Part shown: piece by piece, positions 46,001-56,318 of the stretch
How positions within the stretch are numbered: the stretch's first letter is position 1
How the letters are laid out: every line of letters begins with the position of its first letter
NCBI GenBank assembly: GCA_022606425.2
Contig: JAHDVF020001307.1
Location: 1,270,001-1,334,000 of the forward strand
From: Lepidostoma basale
Taxonomy: Eukaryota > Arthropoda > Insecta > Trichoptera > Lepidostomatidae
Length of the DNA: 64,000 nt
Direction: 5' to 3'
Made by a program: the position numbers and the translations under genes
Notes under the pieces: generated by a model
Databases searched by the model: none
What the model was told of the DNA's origin: nothing
Seen by the model: the letters and a program-made list of their open reading frames with translations, nothing else

Positions 46001-49000
46001 CCGATCTAACATTAGCTATCCAGCTCTCCTTTGTCCTTCTAGATCTCCATTGTGTGACTGGCTTCATTTGCAGTATAAAAAAAATATCTCAAACTGTGAC
46101 TGACTATGTTTGCAGCTCAGACAGATAGTCCTAGTTCATCGTAATAATACATACAATTTAGTAGTTAGTAACTAAAGTTTCCGGGCAACATCTTAAAGTC
46201 GAACATGCCACAAAATTTAAAAACCAAAGTGCTGGAGCAATGTGTGTTATCTGTGGATGCGAAACATGGATGTTAACTACAGAAGCAATGCACAAAATCA
46301 AAGTTGCACAACGGGTCATGGAAAGATCCATGTTGGGTATCTCGCTTAGAGACCATATACCCAACGTGAACCGATATAGGGATACGCATTGCAAGGATAA
46401 AGTGGCAATGGGCTGAGCATGTGTGTCGACGGGATGATGGAAGATGGAGCCAGAGGGTTACTGAATGGAGGCCAAGGTTGGGCCGAATAAATGTCGGGAG
46501 AAGAGTGGAGCGAAAACATGGATAGCGGGAAGGACCTGGAGAACAATAGCAAGAGACCGAGAGGGATGGCATGGGGGTGGAGAGGTTTACATCCAGCAGG
46601 AATGGATACAAGCTGACGAACTAAAGTTTAACAGGACAGACAGATATGAAAGCAGATGCAGGAGGTCTACGTCCAGGAATGGACGGATATAGGCAGTTTG
46701 ACATTCAAATATTAGCTGTAAATATAGTTTGCTGCAGTTCTAAATCTTTTTTTCGTCCTGCAAATGTAGCCAGTCGCACTATGGGGGTTAAAAGAGATGC
46801 TTATAGTTTTACTAGATAGTAATGTTTTGTCTTGTCAAAACAAAGTTTTTTTCTTATTTCGTTCATAAATGTTTGTTTCCCAGAAAGTTGGTAAAACATT
46901 GTGGTACCTGTATGGATCATTCAGTTGTAAATCTACAGTAATGTCTAGATGATGTGTGAACAGTCTTTTGTTACATATTGTCAGTTAAAAAGGGTCCTAA
47001 TTACTGCATATTCTGATTGTGTTAATGAAGATATTACTCATCCGTGTTTTAATTTTGTAACTGTTTGATTCCTTGTGTCCATATGAATTCTCATTATAGT
47101 GTTAATATTTTTATTTTTGTTTCTAATATACATGTTTGTATTTGTATTTTTTGGAAGGCATTTTTAACCATTTTTCTACCATAAGAGAGACATCTTAGTG
47201 GTATTTGTATATTAGGTTGTTCGGACATCTTAGTGGTACTTGTATATTAGGTTGTTCGGACATCTTAGTGGTACTTGTATATTAGGTTGTTCGAACATCT
47301 TAGTGGTACTTGTATATAAGGTTGTCCGGACATCTTAGCAGTACTTGTGTATTAGGTTGTCCAGACATATTAGTGGTACTTGTATATTAGGTTGTCCGGA
47401 CATCTTAGCAGTACTTGTGTATTAGGTTGTCAAGACATCTTAGTGGTACTTGAATATAAGGTTGTCCGGACATCTTAGTGGTACTTGTATATTAGGTTGT
47501 TTGGACATTTTAGTTGTACTTATATATTAAGAAATCTTACATTCGATCTTTTGGATTCAGTTTAAGTTCAGATCGGCACACACACAAACATGTATCCGAC
47601 ATGTCTTAAAACTTGTTTTTTTGTTTCTTGAACCATGATGTAAAATTCCATATTAAATAATGAAAATGTCTGTTTTCTAGTTTTATTATATTTTATAAAA
47701 ATGACATGTTTCACCTTGCTAAGGCATTATAAAATCTGCCATTTCATTCGTGTCATTCCCACAAAATATAATAAAACTTAAAAAAAACAGACAGTTTCAT
47801 TTGTATTAGTTTTCTTAAAACATTTTAAATTACAGTAAAATTAATAACCGATTCATATTGTTTAAAAAAAAAGGTTTCACAACAGTTTATTATCTTACCG
47901 ATCGCGAATATCAGATTGAGCGTTCATTTTTAGATTTTTAGTTTTAAATTTGTCAATGACAACGCAACGCCCTTGAGGTGATTACATAAAAAAACTATTA
48001 TTATTATTCTACGATTCTTATCCATCAGACATTTTTAAAAAAATCCGTATTTGTATTGTGTAATAAGTCATCATTTGTAAAACTTCATTAATCTATAAAA
48101 ATATGTTTGTACCTGTTGGTAGACAAGAGCTGTGTACTGTGCCCATGATGTGTGTGTAGGTAGGAAATATTAGCCCGCCTAGTCGCCCTAACCCGTCCTA
48201 ACACCAGTCGCTCGCCGTGTGTTCTGCCTTGTAGGTACGGGGCGCTGGGCTTGCCGTCCTTGTCGCACATGTTCCCGGAGCTGGACCAGGACTTGGGCTC
48301 CGTGGGGGCGGAGCTGGATGCTGATCTATACCCGGCCTTCGGCTCACAGTCCCACGGTCTCATGTCTAGTGTCACAGGTATCATCTCTACATACATGCAT
48401 GTTCCAAATATCTCCTCGGGTTGTACTTTGTATATGGTAATCAGAAATAAATAATGTGGATGTTTTTTTTTTTAAATATGTATATATTTTTTTCCTCCGG
48501 CGCTATAACCCTTGGTAGGTCTCACCCTCCTCCAAGAAACAATATTTTTTTAGTGTTTGTAACGTTGGTTGTTTTACGAGGTTAGGTTGTTGACCTAACG
48601 CCCAACCCCCTTACTAGGAGGACCAGGGTTTTTCTGTATGGGTGTTCCTTCCCTTAGCTGGGAGTGGCCGGTTTTGGGGCGCCGATTCGCCATTCGCCCT
48701 CTCTCTGTTACCTGTGGCATATCAACATATGAGTACGTCCAATATGCCATACCCAGGGTTTGCGGGATCATAAAGATCACACGTGGACGCCAGAGATAGT
48801 AGTGTAGCTGATGTTATGCAACTATGTTTATAATGGTGTTTCATGGCATTTTCTGGTACACATACCTTCCAGCACGGTATGTCCTCCTACGGCCCTAACC
48901 ATCCATTCAACCCCCCCTTTTTAAATATAATATTTCAAAATTGTTTTATACTTTTTAAATTTAATCCCATCTTCTAAATATTAAATTGAATTTTAACTGC

Positions 49001-51514
49001 CATACCTTCAGGTAACTTTCCGAGAAACACGCAAAAGAAAAAAATCAGTTTTTTTTATTAATTAAATTTAATTACATATTGATAAAAAAAAATTAATTAC
49101 GATACGTCAAATACTCGACTGCACAATTCACCTGCCCCTTGTAAAACTATAATACTTGTGAAGACTTGTACTCAAGTGTTGTTGGCACACGCGCGTATCC
49201 CTAACGGTTTGTATATTTTAGGTACATTATTTTTCTCAAGCGCGTACGTGGCCACCTTCGTGGCAGAGTGGTAAGAGCTTTGACTTCCATACCGAAGGTC
49301 CCGGGTTCGATTCCCGGCGATGGCAGTGTGATTGTCACACTGTCTTTGATCTGGTGTAGAATTCACGTGACAATAAAATGGCGATAGATTGGCTACCTAT
49401 CACATGTCATGAGAATCATCAATATAATACATGTCACATGACAATTTAAATTCTTCATACGAAAACAAAAAAGCAGATTAAAGTCTACTTTTGTTTTGAT
49501 AAAAAAACGTGAGATAAAAGAGGGAGATTTTTATTTCCTCTCACTGTTAGTCGCTTGTTATTCAAAACTAATTGTTTCACGTAGACATTCCCAAGAGCTC
49601 TAGGAGAACTCTAAAAGTATAAAATATATTGTCAGAGATATTCTTCTTCTGCTTCAAGTGCCCTGTCGGGTCCCCCCAATGTTGGCGATCACCTCGGCGA
49701 ACCTGTCCGTGTACTGCGCCGCTCGGAACAGCTCTTCCACACTTCGGATGCTGGTCCACTCCCTCACGTTTCGCAGCCAGGACATTTGTCTCCTTCCGGG
49801 CCCTTAGCGTCCCTCAATTTTCTCCTCCAATATCAGTTGAAGAAGGTGGTACTTTTCTCCACGCAGTATATGGCCCAGACGTGTGAGATCTTTCGAACCT
49901 TGATAGTTGATAACAATTCCCTGTCAACTCTAGCTCACCTCAGGACTTGGGTATTGGTAACCATGTCTGTCCAGGGAACTCTGAGCATTCGGCGATGGAG
50001 CCACATTTCAAATGCTTCCAGTCTGTTCATTGGATTAACTTTCAAGGTCCAAGTTTCACACCCGTACAATCAAACATATTAGGAATATTTATATTAATTT
50101 CATGGAATGCACAAAAGGAACTTAATACTTATTGTGCGATCGAACAAGCTGCGACAGTAACAGAAGTGCAGCGTGTATATGTTCCTCAGGTCTTGGGCTG
50201 ATGGGATTGCGCAGCACTAGCGGAGACATCACCCCCGTGTCCACCAGCTCCGAGTGGGAGTTTAATACCAACGAGGCCACTATCGGCTCCACTACAGACC
50301 ACGATATTACTGTAAGAATTTTACTTTACCTTAATATTATTCAATATTACTTACAATTCATTTGTTCATTTTTGCTGTGATCAAATTAAACCCCGATAAT
50401 TATAAAATTTATCTTTGAATCAAGACGACCTTCGTGGCAGAGTTGGAAAGAGCCATGACTACCACACCAAAGGTCCCGAGTCGATTCCCGCCGATGGCAG
50501 TGTGATTGTTCGTTACACTGACTTTGGTCTGGTGAAGAATTTGAAAATCAATATAGCTTAAATCAAATTATGTGTAGTAATTGGGTTCAAACGACCTGTT
50601 GTATATATAAAAAGTGCTTATCACGTATGAAAAATCAACATCATTCCCTATTTTAAAATACCTTTTAATTATTCACATGGTACCAAAATTAATGTTAGCT
50701 AAATGAAATTAGAAGTTTATTAATTTGTCTGTAGGGAGCAGAAGAAGAGGAAGAAGAAGAGACAACCATCTCGGCTGAGACAAGCTTCACAGCTGGTGAC
50801 CAGGACATGACCATGTCCAGCTCCTCCATCAATAATGACCCTTTCAGGACTACCTTCAAGCCCGTAGCTCTCCCTCCCGGAAAGCTAATCAAAAATGACC
50901 TCTCCGAACTTTCGTCTGGGGAACAAAAGAACCTTTTATGGAATTATGAAAAAGACCTGTGTGACAACATGGCCACCAAACACCTGAGTCCTATTTGCGT
51001 AAAGCCCACACCTCTTCGAAAGGTTAATAACGATGCTAGTTCCACGGAGATGTTCTCCTCTCCGCAGGATTCTGGCGGTGATCCAAATGTTTCCCCATCA
51101 GATGCGCTTGCAACTAAAGAATGTTTCATCGAACCACTTAAAATAGCTCGAACATCAAAAAGTTTTCACGGTAAAACTCAGAGTTCAAATGTTACTCTAG
51201 GATTTAGAAGGGCAAGCGAGGGGTTACCCATCAGCACGTCAGGAACATTAGTGGATGTGGATAAATCATTGCAAGCTGCAAAGACTGGAATCAGTCCATC
51301 CAATGTAATTAAATCTTCTCAGGAGAATATAGGTTCAGGCGCCAGTCCAAAGAAGACATCCAGTCGGTTCACAACTACTCCTGTGAGTGAGGCGGCCTTC
51401 ATGCTGAAGCCCTCCTCTAGTTCTACCGACGGCTTCAGCAGTCCCAAGGTGACTGTGTCTACCGACACGGTGGTCACGCAGGGATTTAAAATCAACACCG
51501 ACACCAAGTTGTAG
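27492..51514 (+). CDS. PPIP5K: PPIP5K / VIP1 inositol pyrophosphate kinase-phosphatase, 3' part (16 exons)
   Basis: Bifunctional inositol hexakisphosphate and diphosphoinositol-pentakisphosphate kinase: an N-terminal ATP-grasp kinase makes 1-position pyrophosphates and a C-terminal histidine-acid-phosphatase-like domain removes them. Exons: 27492-27726, 29039-29247, 30387-30613, 31589-31725, 32743-32857, 32944-33071, 33974-34091, 35080-35166, 35565-35656, 37024-37199, 43029-43679, 44289-44486, 45728-45878, 48235-48377, 50190-50311, 50735-51514. All have AG/GT borders, and the phases join into one frame of 1188 residues plus TAG. Family landmarks include [54 protein letters not shown] and [12 protein letters not shown]. 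The kinase and the catalytic RHG block are not in the window. Coding exons are strikingly GC-richer than the introns, which are packed with transposon remains. Confidence 0.93.
27770..27960. repeat. Foldback B copy in PPIP5K intron
   Basis: Arms carry ACATGTTTTGAAGGTTTTAC and TCGAAACATGTCAAATCGAG. Confidence 0.65.
28010..28300 (+). mobile_element. Diverged jockey-like LINE fragment
   Basis: With stops, reads [28 protein letters not shown], parallel to [18 protein letters not shown] in the copy at 3.0-3.75 kb. Confidence 0.6.
28795..28890. mobile_element. piggyBac-like end with GTACGGGAC motifs
   Basis: GGTCCCGTACGGGACC palindrome, a second GTACGGGACCCC, then CGCTAAAGGTTAA. Only one end identified. 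Confidence 0.45.
29430..30300 (+). mobile_element. LINE fragment and an adjoining repeat
   Basis: 29430-29965: [33 protein letters not shown], then the same 3' end as 595-797. 29990-30300: a short repeat starting CCACTGCTGGACATAGGCCT, a phrase recurrent in insect transposons. Confidence 0.7.
30640..31330 (-). mobile_element. Jockey-like LINE, decayed
   Basis: Minus strand parallel to 2834-3935 with several frameshifts and deletions. Confidence 0.7.
32151..32487. mobile_element. TIR element with GCGCACTAGGCAGCC ends
   Basis: The 15-bp motif at about 32149-32163 recurs inverted near 32470-32487; the interior is rich in CAGCCA/TGGCTG words. Confidence 0.5.
33110..33355 (+). mobile_element. LINE-A 3' fragment
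   Basis: [20 protein letters not shown] then RGRPRKT with frameshifts. Confidence 0.7.
33390..33956. mobile_element. piggyBac-like element with LINE-A inside
   Basis: TTAACCTCTTTGTGCG at the left and CAAGAGGTTAA at the right; 33600-33925 is a minus-strand LINE-A end. Confidence 0.6.
34340..34985 (-). mobile_element. Jockey-like LINE interrupted by another LINE
   Basis: 34340-34425 and 34645-34790 are jockey-like 3' sequence; 34430-34640 is the 3' end of the GLTWDD lineage; 34790-34985 is a third LINE ([17 protein letters not shown]). Confidence 0.65.
35080..37199 (+). CDS. PPIP5K: PPIP5K exons 8-10: acidic linker after the phosphatase domain
   Basis: Three short exons code a low-complexity, probably disordered linker: acidic [20 protein letters not shown], then [17 protein letters not shown], then a stretch rich in Gln, Ser, Pro and His ending HHENAG. 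Phases (0, 2, 1) connect exon 7 to exon 11 without a stop. Vertebrate PPIP5K also has a divergent serine-rich tail here, so assignment rests on phase, position and codon composition rather than on identity. Exon skipping or alternative use is possible; exon 8 (87 nt) is a whole number of codons. Confidence 0.75.
35190..35455 (+). mobile_element. LINE-A C-terminus, best-preserved copy
   Basis: Open frame [75 protein letters not shown], then GGCGTGATGG. Confidence 0.85.
35857..36000. mobile_element. pogo-like terminus
   Basis: CAGTAAAAGTCCGATAATTC after TA; no matching second end found. Confidence 0.45.
36140..36945. repeat. Foldback F split by foldback A and LINE-A
   Basis: Left arm ATTTTCACAACACTTTTTTT (about 36176-36196) and right arm AAAAAAAGTGTTGTGAAAAT (36913-36932). 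Between: foldback A arms (36220-36262, 36675-36790) around a LINE-A 3' end. The core CTGAGGA, hairpin, CCGAAACATGTT lies at 36870-36905. Confidence 0.65.
37380..37790 (+). mobile_element. LINE-A fragment, heavily decayed
   Basis: Recognisable [10 protein letters not shown], GHxxxI.. and [13 protein letters not shown] words. Confidence 0.5.
37870..38065. repeat. Foldback family E
   Basis: Arms AAACAATGTTTTTAAACTAC / complement; both contain a CCAG..CTGG or GCCA..TGGC hairpin followed by CGAAACCGGTC. Confidence 0.75.
38090..38275 (+). mobile_element. LINE-A 3' end
   Basis: [20 protein letters not shown], then CGGCGTGATGG. Confidence 0.7.
39256..39478. repeat. Minisatellite, unit about 22 bp, about 10 copies
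   Basis: Unit AGTCTCTTAGTTTCCTTGAG plus TC, with 20-21-bp variants (CTTTAG for CTCTTAG). In the large PPIP5K intron. Confidence 0.9.
40255..41070. repeat. Foldback C interrupted by SINE-1 (twice) and foldback A
   Basis: Foldback C pieces 40255-40320, 40706-40835 and 40976-41070 are separated by SINE-1 (40325-40465, minus), foldback A (40490-40700) and SINE-1 (40845-40975, minus). The complement AATTTTAACAGTTAATAATG joins the outer arms. Confidence 0.75.
40490..40700. repeat. Foldback A, near-perfect palindrome
   Basis: Arms of about 75 bp: GTCAGTTTTCTAGAAGTTTT ... and its complement, with GATAATGCCTTAGAAGGGCG then AAACATGTC at the centre side. Confidence 0.9.
41225..41520. other. GC-rich stretch of unknown nature
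   Basis: 41280-41420 is markedly GC-rich in an AT-rich intron. A 78-codon frame on the plus strand has no recognisable domain or splice context. Confidence 0.3.
41575..42310. repeat. Foldback B split by an L2/CR1-like LINE fragment
   Basis: Arms at 41575-41655 and 42180-42310; between them words such as FSLEQSSS and [11 protein letters not shown] in broken frames match the end of CR1/L2-type LINE proteins. Confidence 0.6.
42597..42624 (+). other. G-quadruplex-type G-run cluster
   Basis: Five or more G-runs of three or more (GTGGGAAGGGGGAGGGAGGG then GAGACGGCGGG) in a 150-bp GC-rich patch about 400 bp before PPIP5K exon 11, on the transcribed gene's sense strand. Confidence 0.6.
43029..51514 (+). 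CDS. PPIP5K: PPIP5K exons 11-16: long C-terminal tail and stop
   Basis: Exon 11 (651 nt) encodes a Ser/Thr/Pro-rich region, a Cys-Ala-Pro repeat near 43408-43475, the block [20 protein letters not shown], and [13 protein letters not shown], the counterpart of vertebrate SSSAPNLQDY. Exon 12 has [20 protein letters not shown], nearly identical in vertebrates. Exons 13-15 are Ser/Gly-rich (for example [20 protein letters not shown] and [17 protein letters not shown]). Exon 16 starts with a run of acidic residues and carries 259 codons of Ser/Thr-rich tail to TAG at 51512-51514. Except for the two short conserved blocks the tail is lineage-specific and likely disordered. Confidence 0.88.
43735..44170 (+). 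mobile_element. LINE-A pieces, decayed
   Basis: Two partial repeats of a VMNKIM.. stretch, [13 protein letters not shown], then a GACGGTGTGGTGG end. Confidence 0.6.
44640..44745. repeat. Foldback A remnant
   Basis: GCATTATCAAATGTTTGATAA centre with a decayed CATTAGAAGGGCAAAACACA arm. Confidence 0.6.
44790..45235 (-). mobile_element. LINE fragment related to 13.63-14.46 kb
   Basis: Minus strand: [60 protein letters not shown]. Confidence 0.75.
45256..45440 (+). mobile_element. SINE-1, full-length copy
   Basis: Starts GATCGAAGTGTGCGCGGGAG, contains GGTTCGCAACCC, ends CGGCGTGATGG and (TTAG)n. Confidence 0.85.
46025..46790. mobile_element. piggyBac-like ends around an RTE-like LINE
   Basis: Left CATTGTGTGACTGGCTTCAT and right complement TTAACCCCCATAGTGCGACT with CATTTGCAG repeats. 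Inside (46200-46690) [19 protein letters not shown] and later [20 protein letters not shown], the lineage also seen at 56.65-57.12 kb. Confidence 0.6.
47191..47535. repeat. Minisatellite, 35-bp unit, 10 copies, partly dimeric
   Basis: CATCTTAGTGGTACTTG recurs every 35 bp from 47191 to 47506. Variant words AGCAGTACTTGTGT (47331 and 47401 copies) recur at 70-bp spacing. Confidence 0.9.
47625..47810. repeat. Foldback A copy
   Basis: TTTCTTGAACCATGATGTAA outer part, TAGTTTTATTATATTTTATA arm, complement at the right with a deleted core. Confidence 0.65.
49246..49440 (+). mobile_element. SINE-2, well preserved
   Basis: A-box TGGCAGAGTGG, B-box GGTTCGATTCC, body GTGATTGTCACACTGTCTTT and GACAATAAAATGGCG. 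Confidence 0.85.
49620..50090 (-). mobile_element. LINE fragment
   Basis: Minus-strand words [36 protein letters not shown], then decayed sequence to [11 protein letters not shown]. Confidence 0.7.
50424..50560 (+). mobile_element. SINE-2 fragment
   Basis: ACCTTCGTGGCAGAGTTGGA head, decayed B-box, GCAGTGTGATTGT body. Confidence 0.7.
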
Positions 51515-51871
51515 CACTTATGAAGGCATCCCATCCTCCGCACACTGATCTGTGATTGTTGAACTAGTAGGTAATATAACTTACCCTAATGTAGAAGATA
51601 GATTTACAAGGGCCGTTGCCTTCCCCGTTGATGTGTTTATCTAGTTGACGGGCTTCAGTTGCCATATCATGTGTGTATACACACTGCTCTGCCTTATTAA
51701 CTTAATTGCAGTTATAACGTAGGTACAAATAATATATAGGTAAGTACAAATTAGTAGGATACATATACTTTTTTTTTCTTCTAACATTCTTGAATCTTTT
51801 TCTTATAAATGTAAAAAAAATCTAGCCCACCGTGCTGATTATTCTACATTAAACATAAATATTAAATTATA

Positions 51872-51877
51872 AATAAA
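51872..51877 (+). terminator. Candidate poly(A) signal, PPIP5K (proximal)
   Basis: AATAAA about 360 bases past the stop codon in an A/T-rich stretch. Confidence 0.4.
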
Positions 51878-52112
51878 TTATATGTTGCTTTTTCTGTCTA
51901 ATATTTTGTCTTTCTAAAAAAATGTTTTTGCGCTGGGAAGTTATTTCCACGATAGGTGCTTGTATTTTTTTAATTCTCGAATTTTAATTTAAAATAGTTT
52001 CCATTACTTAAAAAAACTGTGAGTGGTTCCGTCGATACTTCCGACAATATTTATTTTTAGGATTTTTATTTTTGCTAATATTTCCGCGGACCTGGTCTTT
52101 GGTTATCATGCC

Positions 52113-52118
52113 AATAAA
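52113..52118 (+). terminator. Candidate poly(A) signal, PPIP5K (distal)
   Basis: AATAAA followed within a few bases by a T-run and TGTAA, the usual arrangement of a cleavage/polyadenylation site; about 600 bases past the stop. Confidence 0.5.
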
Positions 52119-52195
52119 GATTTTTTGTAACTAATCGGAAGCTCTAATATCCGATGTGCTGACTAACTAGCCTCGATTATATTTTTAACAATACA

Positions 52196-52745
52196 GTAAA
52201 ACCTCGATATAACGGACCTCTATTGAACGAACTTTGGACATAACGGACAAAAAATCCGGTCAAATGTAAAAAAATTAAAAATGTCCTGTTAATATTATTC
52301 ATGCTTAAATTCAAGTGTCGCCACATGTGAACAATTTTTAGCGGCCATGATAATATGTCATACGTTTAGCACTAGAATTTCAAACACAATGCCGAGACAT
52401 TGACTATTCGTCAGATAACGAAATTCAACAATATTATACATATTTTCGTAATTTTAGAGTGTTGATTATAAAAAAAACAGCAAATTTCAATAGTGCAAAC
52501 AAAACTCGATTCATTTCCGCGCGTCGATATCAAACAGCAACGTGTCACTTCACGACGAGTGTCCAAAGGACAATAAATAGAATTTTGTTTGTGTTTTCTA
52601 TTTTTTATTTATATCTAAATACAGTGTACATGTTTAAAAAAAAGTTATTTCTTTTAATTTTAAACCTATTTTTATATAACAGACTTTCGGCTTTAACGGA
52701 TACCCCCTCCCCCCAATTAGTCCGTTATATGGAGGTGTTATGTAC
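52196..52745. mobile_element. pogo-like MITE, uninterrupted copy
   Basis: CAGTAAAACCTCGATATAAC at the left and complement ACATAACACCTCCATATAAC at the right; collinear with 13226-14576 minus its LINE. Confidence 0.85.
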
Positions 52746-52749
52746 TTAT

Positions 52750-53970
52750 ACACTTGTGACTTTTTTAATACACAATTAAAACATGTGTATTTTTTCTATT
52801 CTATCTTATACTTTTTTCAATCACCGATTTGGTCTGTTTTGAATATTTTTTGTTCCATAGCGTAAGTGTGTGAATTTAAAATGTATACTAAAAGATCTAT
52901 CTTGCGTGCATTATAAGTTGACAATATAGTAGTGTGTATAATATCTAACTATGTGAATTTGGTTAGGCTGTGAAAAATCTCATGTTTTAGTTGTATTGTT
53001 CACACTGAAGTGGTACTATGTACTTTAAAAATTTCAATCTTAATCTTATGTTCTATAGACAATGTTTTCTATGAAATATATATGAATAATACAAGACTTT
53101 TGTTTATTTCTTTTTTTCAAATTTTACAATGTATTTAGAGTGATGCGGGTGGAATATCTTAATATTGAGGATGAATAATATCAAGCATATAAAAAAATTT
53201 GAAATAACAGGTAAGTTGTCAGATATATAACGAATATTACATTACATACTTGCCATGAACCTCTCCTTGATTTGCTATGAAATTTAAGTATGACTTGGTA
53301 CCCACAATCTTCCTAAATTAGCTTGTGTTTTGAGCATTGCCTGCGATGTGCTCAATTTTGAATTAAGCTGAGGCATCATTTAAAACCATGGATTTGTATG
53401 TTTTAATAGGCTTTACTGCTTTTATGTTGTGTATAAAAATAATAAGAAATCTTCTTCGGGCATGTGTGTGTATACAAATAGCTATTGCACCCGGCGCCCC
53501 TGGAAATGGCACAAAGTAGGCCAAACCTTCCACCACAATAGCAAGAGAAAGAGAAGAGATTGGCCGCTTAACCCCTGCTATATATAAAGCTTTTTTGCTT
53601 TCGATACAAAGGACTTTGGACTTGGATCTTCTCACGTTCAGTTCTAATGGCTATTCCTCTTACGTCTGTAGGAAACATTGTTGGAATGTGATTTGTGATA
53701 TGAAGAATAAGATAAAAAAAAATCACATTGGTGGGTAAGTTCCGCAGGATTATTCATTCACGGAATGAAATTTTATTGTGATATTTTTTATCTCTTGAAT
53801 CCCATAAACACTTGTTTTCTTTATAAAGGCGCACTAAATTACGAAGAACCCCATATTTTTCTCACGAGCCCACGAGGCAAACATCCCTAGCAATGAGCCG
53901 CTCTTTGAGCATCGCACTTTAATGACACCAAGCTGGATGGCCATGGCACGAGTATCGTGGCACAATAAGG
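52750..53970. other. Intergenic, little recognised
   Basis: 53480-53545 is a short dispersed repeat (GCCCCTGGAAATGGCACAAA) whose complement occurs near 45560-45620 and a diverged form near 2770-2830. The rest is unassigned. Confidence 0.45.
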
Positions 53971-53975
53971 CAAAC

Positions 53976-54579
53976 TAGGGATGGGCAAAATGAATCACTT
54001 AAAGGATCTGAGCTGAACGGTTCCGCTCAGCAAAGTGAGCCGACTCTTTTTAATGATTCATGGTTCACCATTTTGATTCGTTTGTTAAAAATGAATTTCT
54101 GCAAAGTTTGAAATTATTGGTGACCTTTTTTTTTTTTTTGCTCATCGACCTAAAAAGTTGATTCCGTCGACTGAAAATATTTATTGGTGACCTTTTTTTT
54201 TTTGCTCGTCGGCTAAAATAAAAGGTCACCGGGATAAATTTTTTATCAATGCTCTAAAAAAAAAAAAAATAGGTCGCTAATAATTTTTTTCAGTCGCTGG
54301 AATCAACTTTTTAGGTCGATGAGCAAAAAAAATTTCCGTCCCCAATTTTTCGACAAACGACTCGATGGGAAACCATGAATTATTAAGAAGAGTCAGCTCA
54401 CTTTGCTGAGCGGAACCGTTCAGCTCAGATCCCTTAAAGAGCTCACTAAAAAGAGTTGACTCTTTTGCAATAATTTATGATTCACCCAGCGGATCATTGA
54501 GCTGCCGCTCTTTTTTTATGGATCATCGCTCACCCACTCACCAAAGTGAGTCGACTCGTGATCGGATCGCACATCCCTA
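53976..54579. mobile_element. hAT-like palindromic element with 8-bp target duplication
   Basis: TAGGGATGGGC ... complement TAGGGATGTGC; AGGCAAAC flanks both ends (53968-53975, 54580-54587). Long inverted arms with GAACGGTTCCGCTCAGCAAA. Confidence 0.85.
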
Positions 54580-54587
54580 AGGCAAAC

Positions 54588-56318
54588 ACGTCTCCACAAT
54601 GTGGATACCGGACTTGAGATTTAGCAAAATTTACGTATGTTGTGAAGTTTTTATATTAACAATAAGTCAAGGACACGTGACCAAAGACCTCTCCGCAGGT
54701 GACAGGTAGAGGCAATTGTCTTTTCCAAATACAGATTCAATAACTAACCCGTGGTGATGGCGATTGAAATAATGAGTATATCGGATTTACAAACATTTTA
54801 TTTTTAAAGTAACATAATTACACCGTAAATTTAAAGACTAGGCTTTACAGTCAAACTTAAAATAGGAATCTGACATCATTTTTAAATTTCCATTAAGAAA
54901 TTTACGTTTGGGAATGGATATAAAGCAAAGAGATATCATTATATTCAGGGACATCTTACGACTTTTATAAGAAAGGATGCAAAGTTAATCACACTAAATA
55001 CATTTATTTTTTTATAAAACAAGAATATACATTTTTGGCATTTTATTACAATATTATTTTATGAAATGCGAGATTCAAAAATACACTATGCGAGATGCAT
55101 GTTCTTTTTTTAAAAGTAGATTCAAGCAACACATAAAACAACAGCAAAATTAAACTCAGGACCACGCACGACATCTATCATTTTGCAAGAAAAGAATAAT
55201 AAGTATAAACATTTATATAAACTTTTTTTTTTCTTTCTAATATTGAAAAAAAAAAATTCTTGAAGTGTTATTATATTTTATACGATAACATATTAAGACG
55301 TGATAGGACATTATCAAATGCAAGCATGGTACACGTCCATCAAATATAATAAAGCTTCTAGAATATACATTTTCATCAATATTAATTACTTAATATAGAG
55401 TTTTACATTGTTCAAGAAAAAAAATCTAGTTCCTATTTATGCTGCCGAAGTTTGCTGCCAAGTAGAAATAATCTATACATGGCCAGTAAGTGGAATGGTT
55501 GAGTTTAATTTTAAAAAAGTACACAAAAATAAGCTTTAAGCAACAAGTTTAAATATTCCACACAGTAAAGGCCTTAGGAGTATTATACAAACTAACTCTA
55601 GTATCTTAGAATAGAATCCCACTCTACTACATTGCTGTCGGACACATTTCTAAAATGTTGAAATACAAGTTGTTTCATTATTACACCTCATAGAGGAAAA
55701 CTATGACTATAGGTCTCATGCACCCATCAAGATCATGGCACATTCTAGTATTCGGGGTCCTATGTCCTTTTAAATACATGAAAACCGTACATATATATCA
55801 TAGTTGTAAAAAAAAATAAAACAAAAAAACACTGGCAAATCATACAGCATCGAGTGTGATAATATAATTGAAGGCTGATTATTTCAAAGGTGCAAGTGGT
55901 TTAAACAAAACAGAGAAAAATATCAAAAACTGTTTATTGTTCCAAATGTCATCTTTAGGGTGTTATTTGAACTATACTATATATTATTCAATTACTTTGG
56001 ACAGTTATTGGCCTTTATGCTTAACACCAATTGGGATCAAAAACTCGTTTTAAACTTTTTTGATACTTGGCATTTTTGTAATGTTCAGCCCTCAATTCAT
56101 GTAACCTTTTCTACCCCAGCTTCCTCCATGGGTAACACCACAAATTTTAAGTGAAGATTTAAAATCACATTTGTTTTATTTTTAACCAATGAATATCATT
56201 TATGCATGTAAACCAATGTGAACATAAGTCTGAATATTGTTATATTTTCGGTTATGTCATTTTCAGAGGAGACTGGGGCAGAATTACATTGTATAGGACG
56301 GAAGAGTGAGGGAGTGGT
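54588..56318. other. Intergenic region between PPIP5K and ARL6IP1
   Basis: No exon seen. Holds a decayed foldback A (55255-55420) and repeat X without insertion (55868-56100). Confidence 0.5.
56174..56179 (-). terminator. Candidate poly(A) signal, ARL6IP1
   Basis: AATAAA on the minus strand about 140 bases past the ARL6IP1 stop codon. Confidence 0.5.

Larger units (their letters stand above)
51515..52140 (+). other. PPIP5K: PPIP5K 3' UTR (inferred)
   Basis: No open frame follows the stop. AT-rich sequence with two AATAAA hexamers suits a 3' UTR of about 0.4-0.6 kb. The downstream end is inferred from the second hexamer and the start of a pogo element at about 52196. Confidence 0.5.

Noticed and set aside
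39256..47535. CRISPR array from regular spacing of repeats
   Set aside because: The repeats are contiguous minisatellites without unique spacers, in an animal genome.
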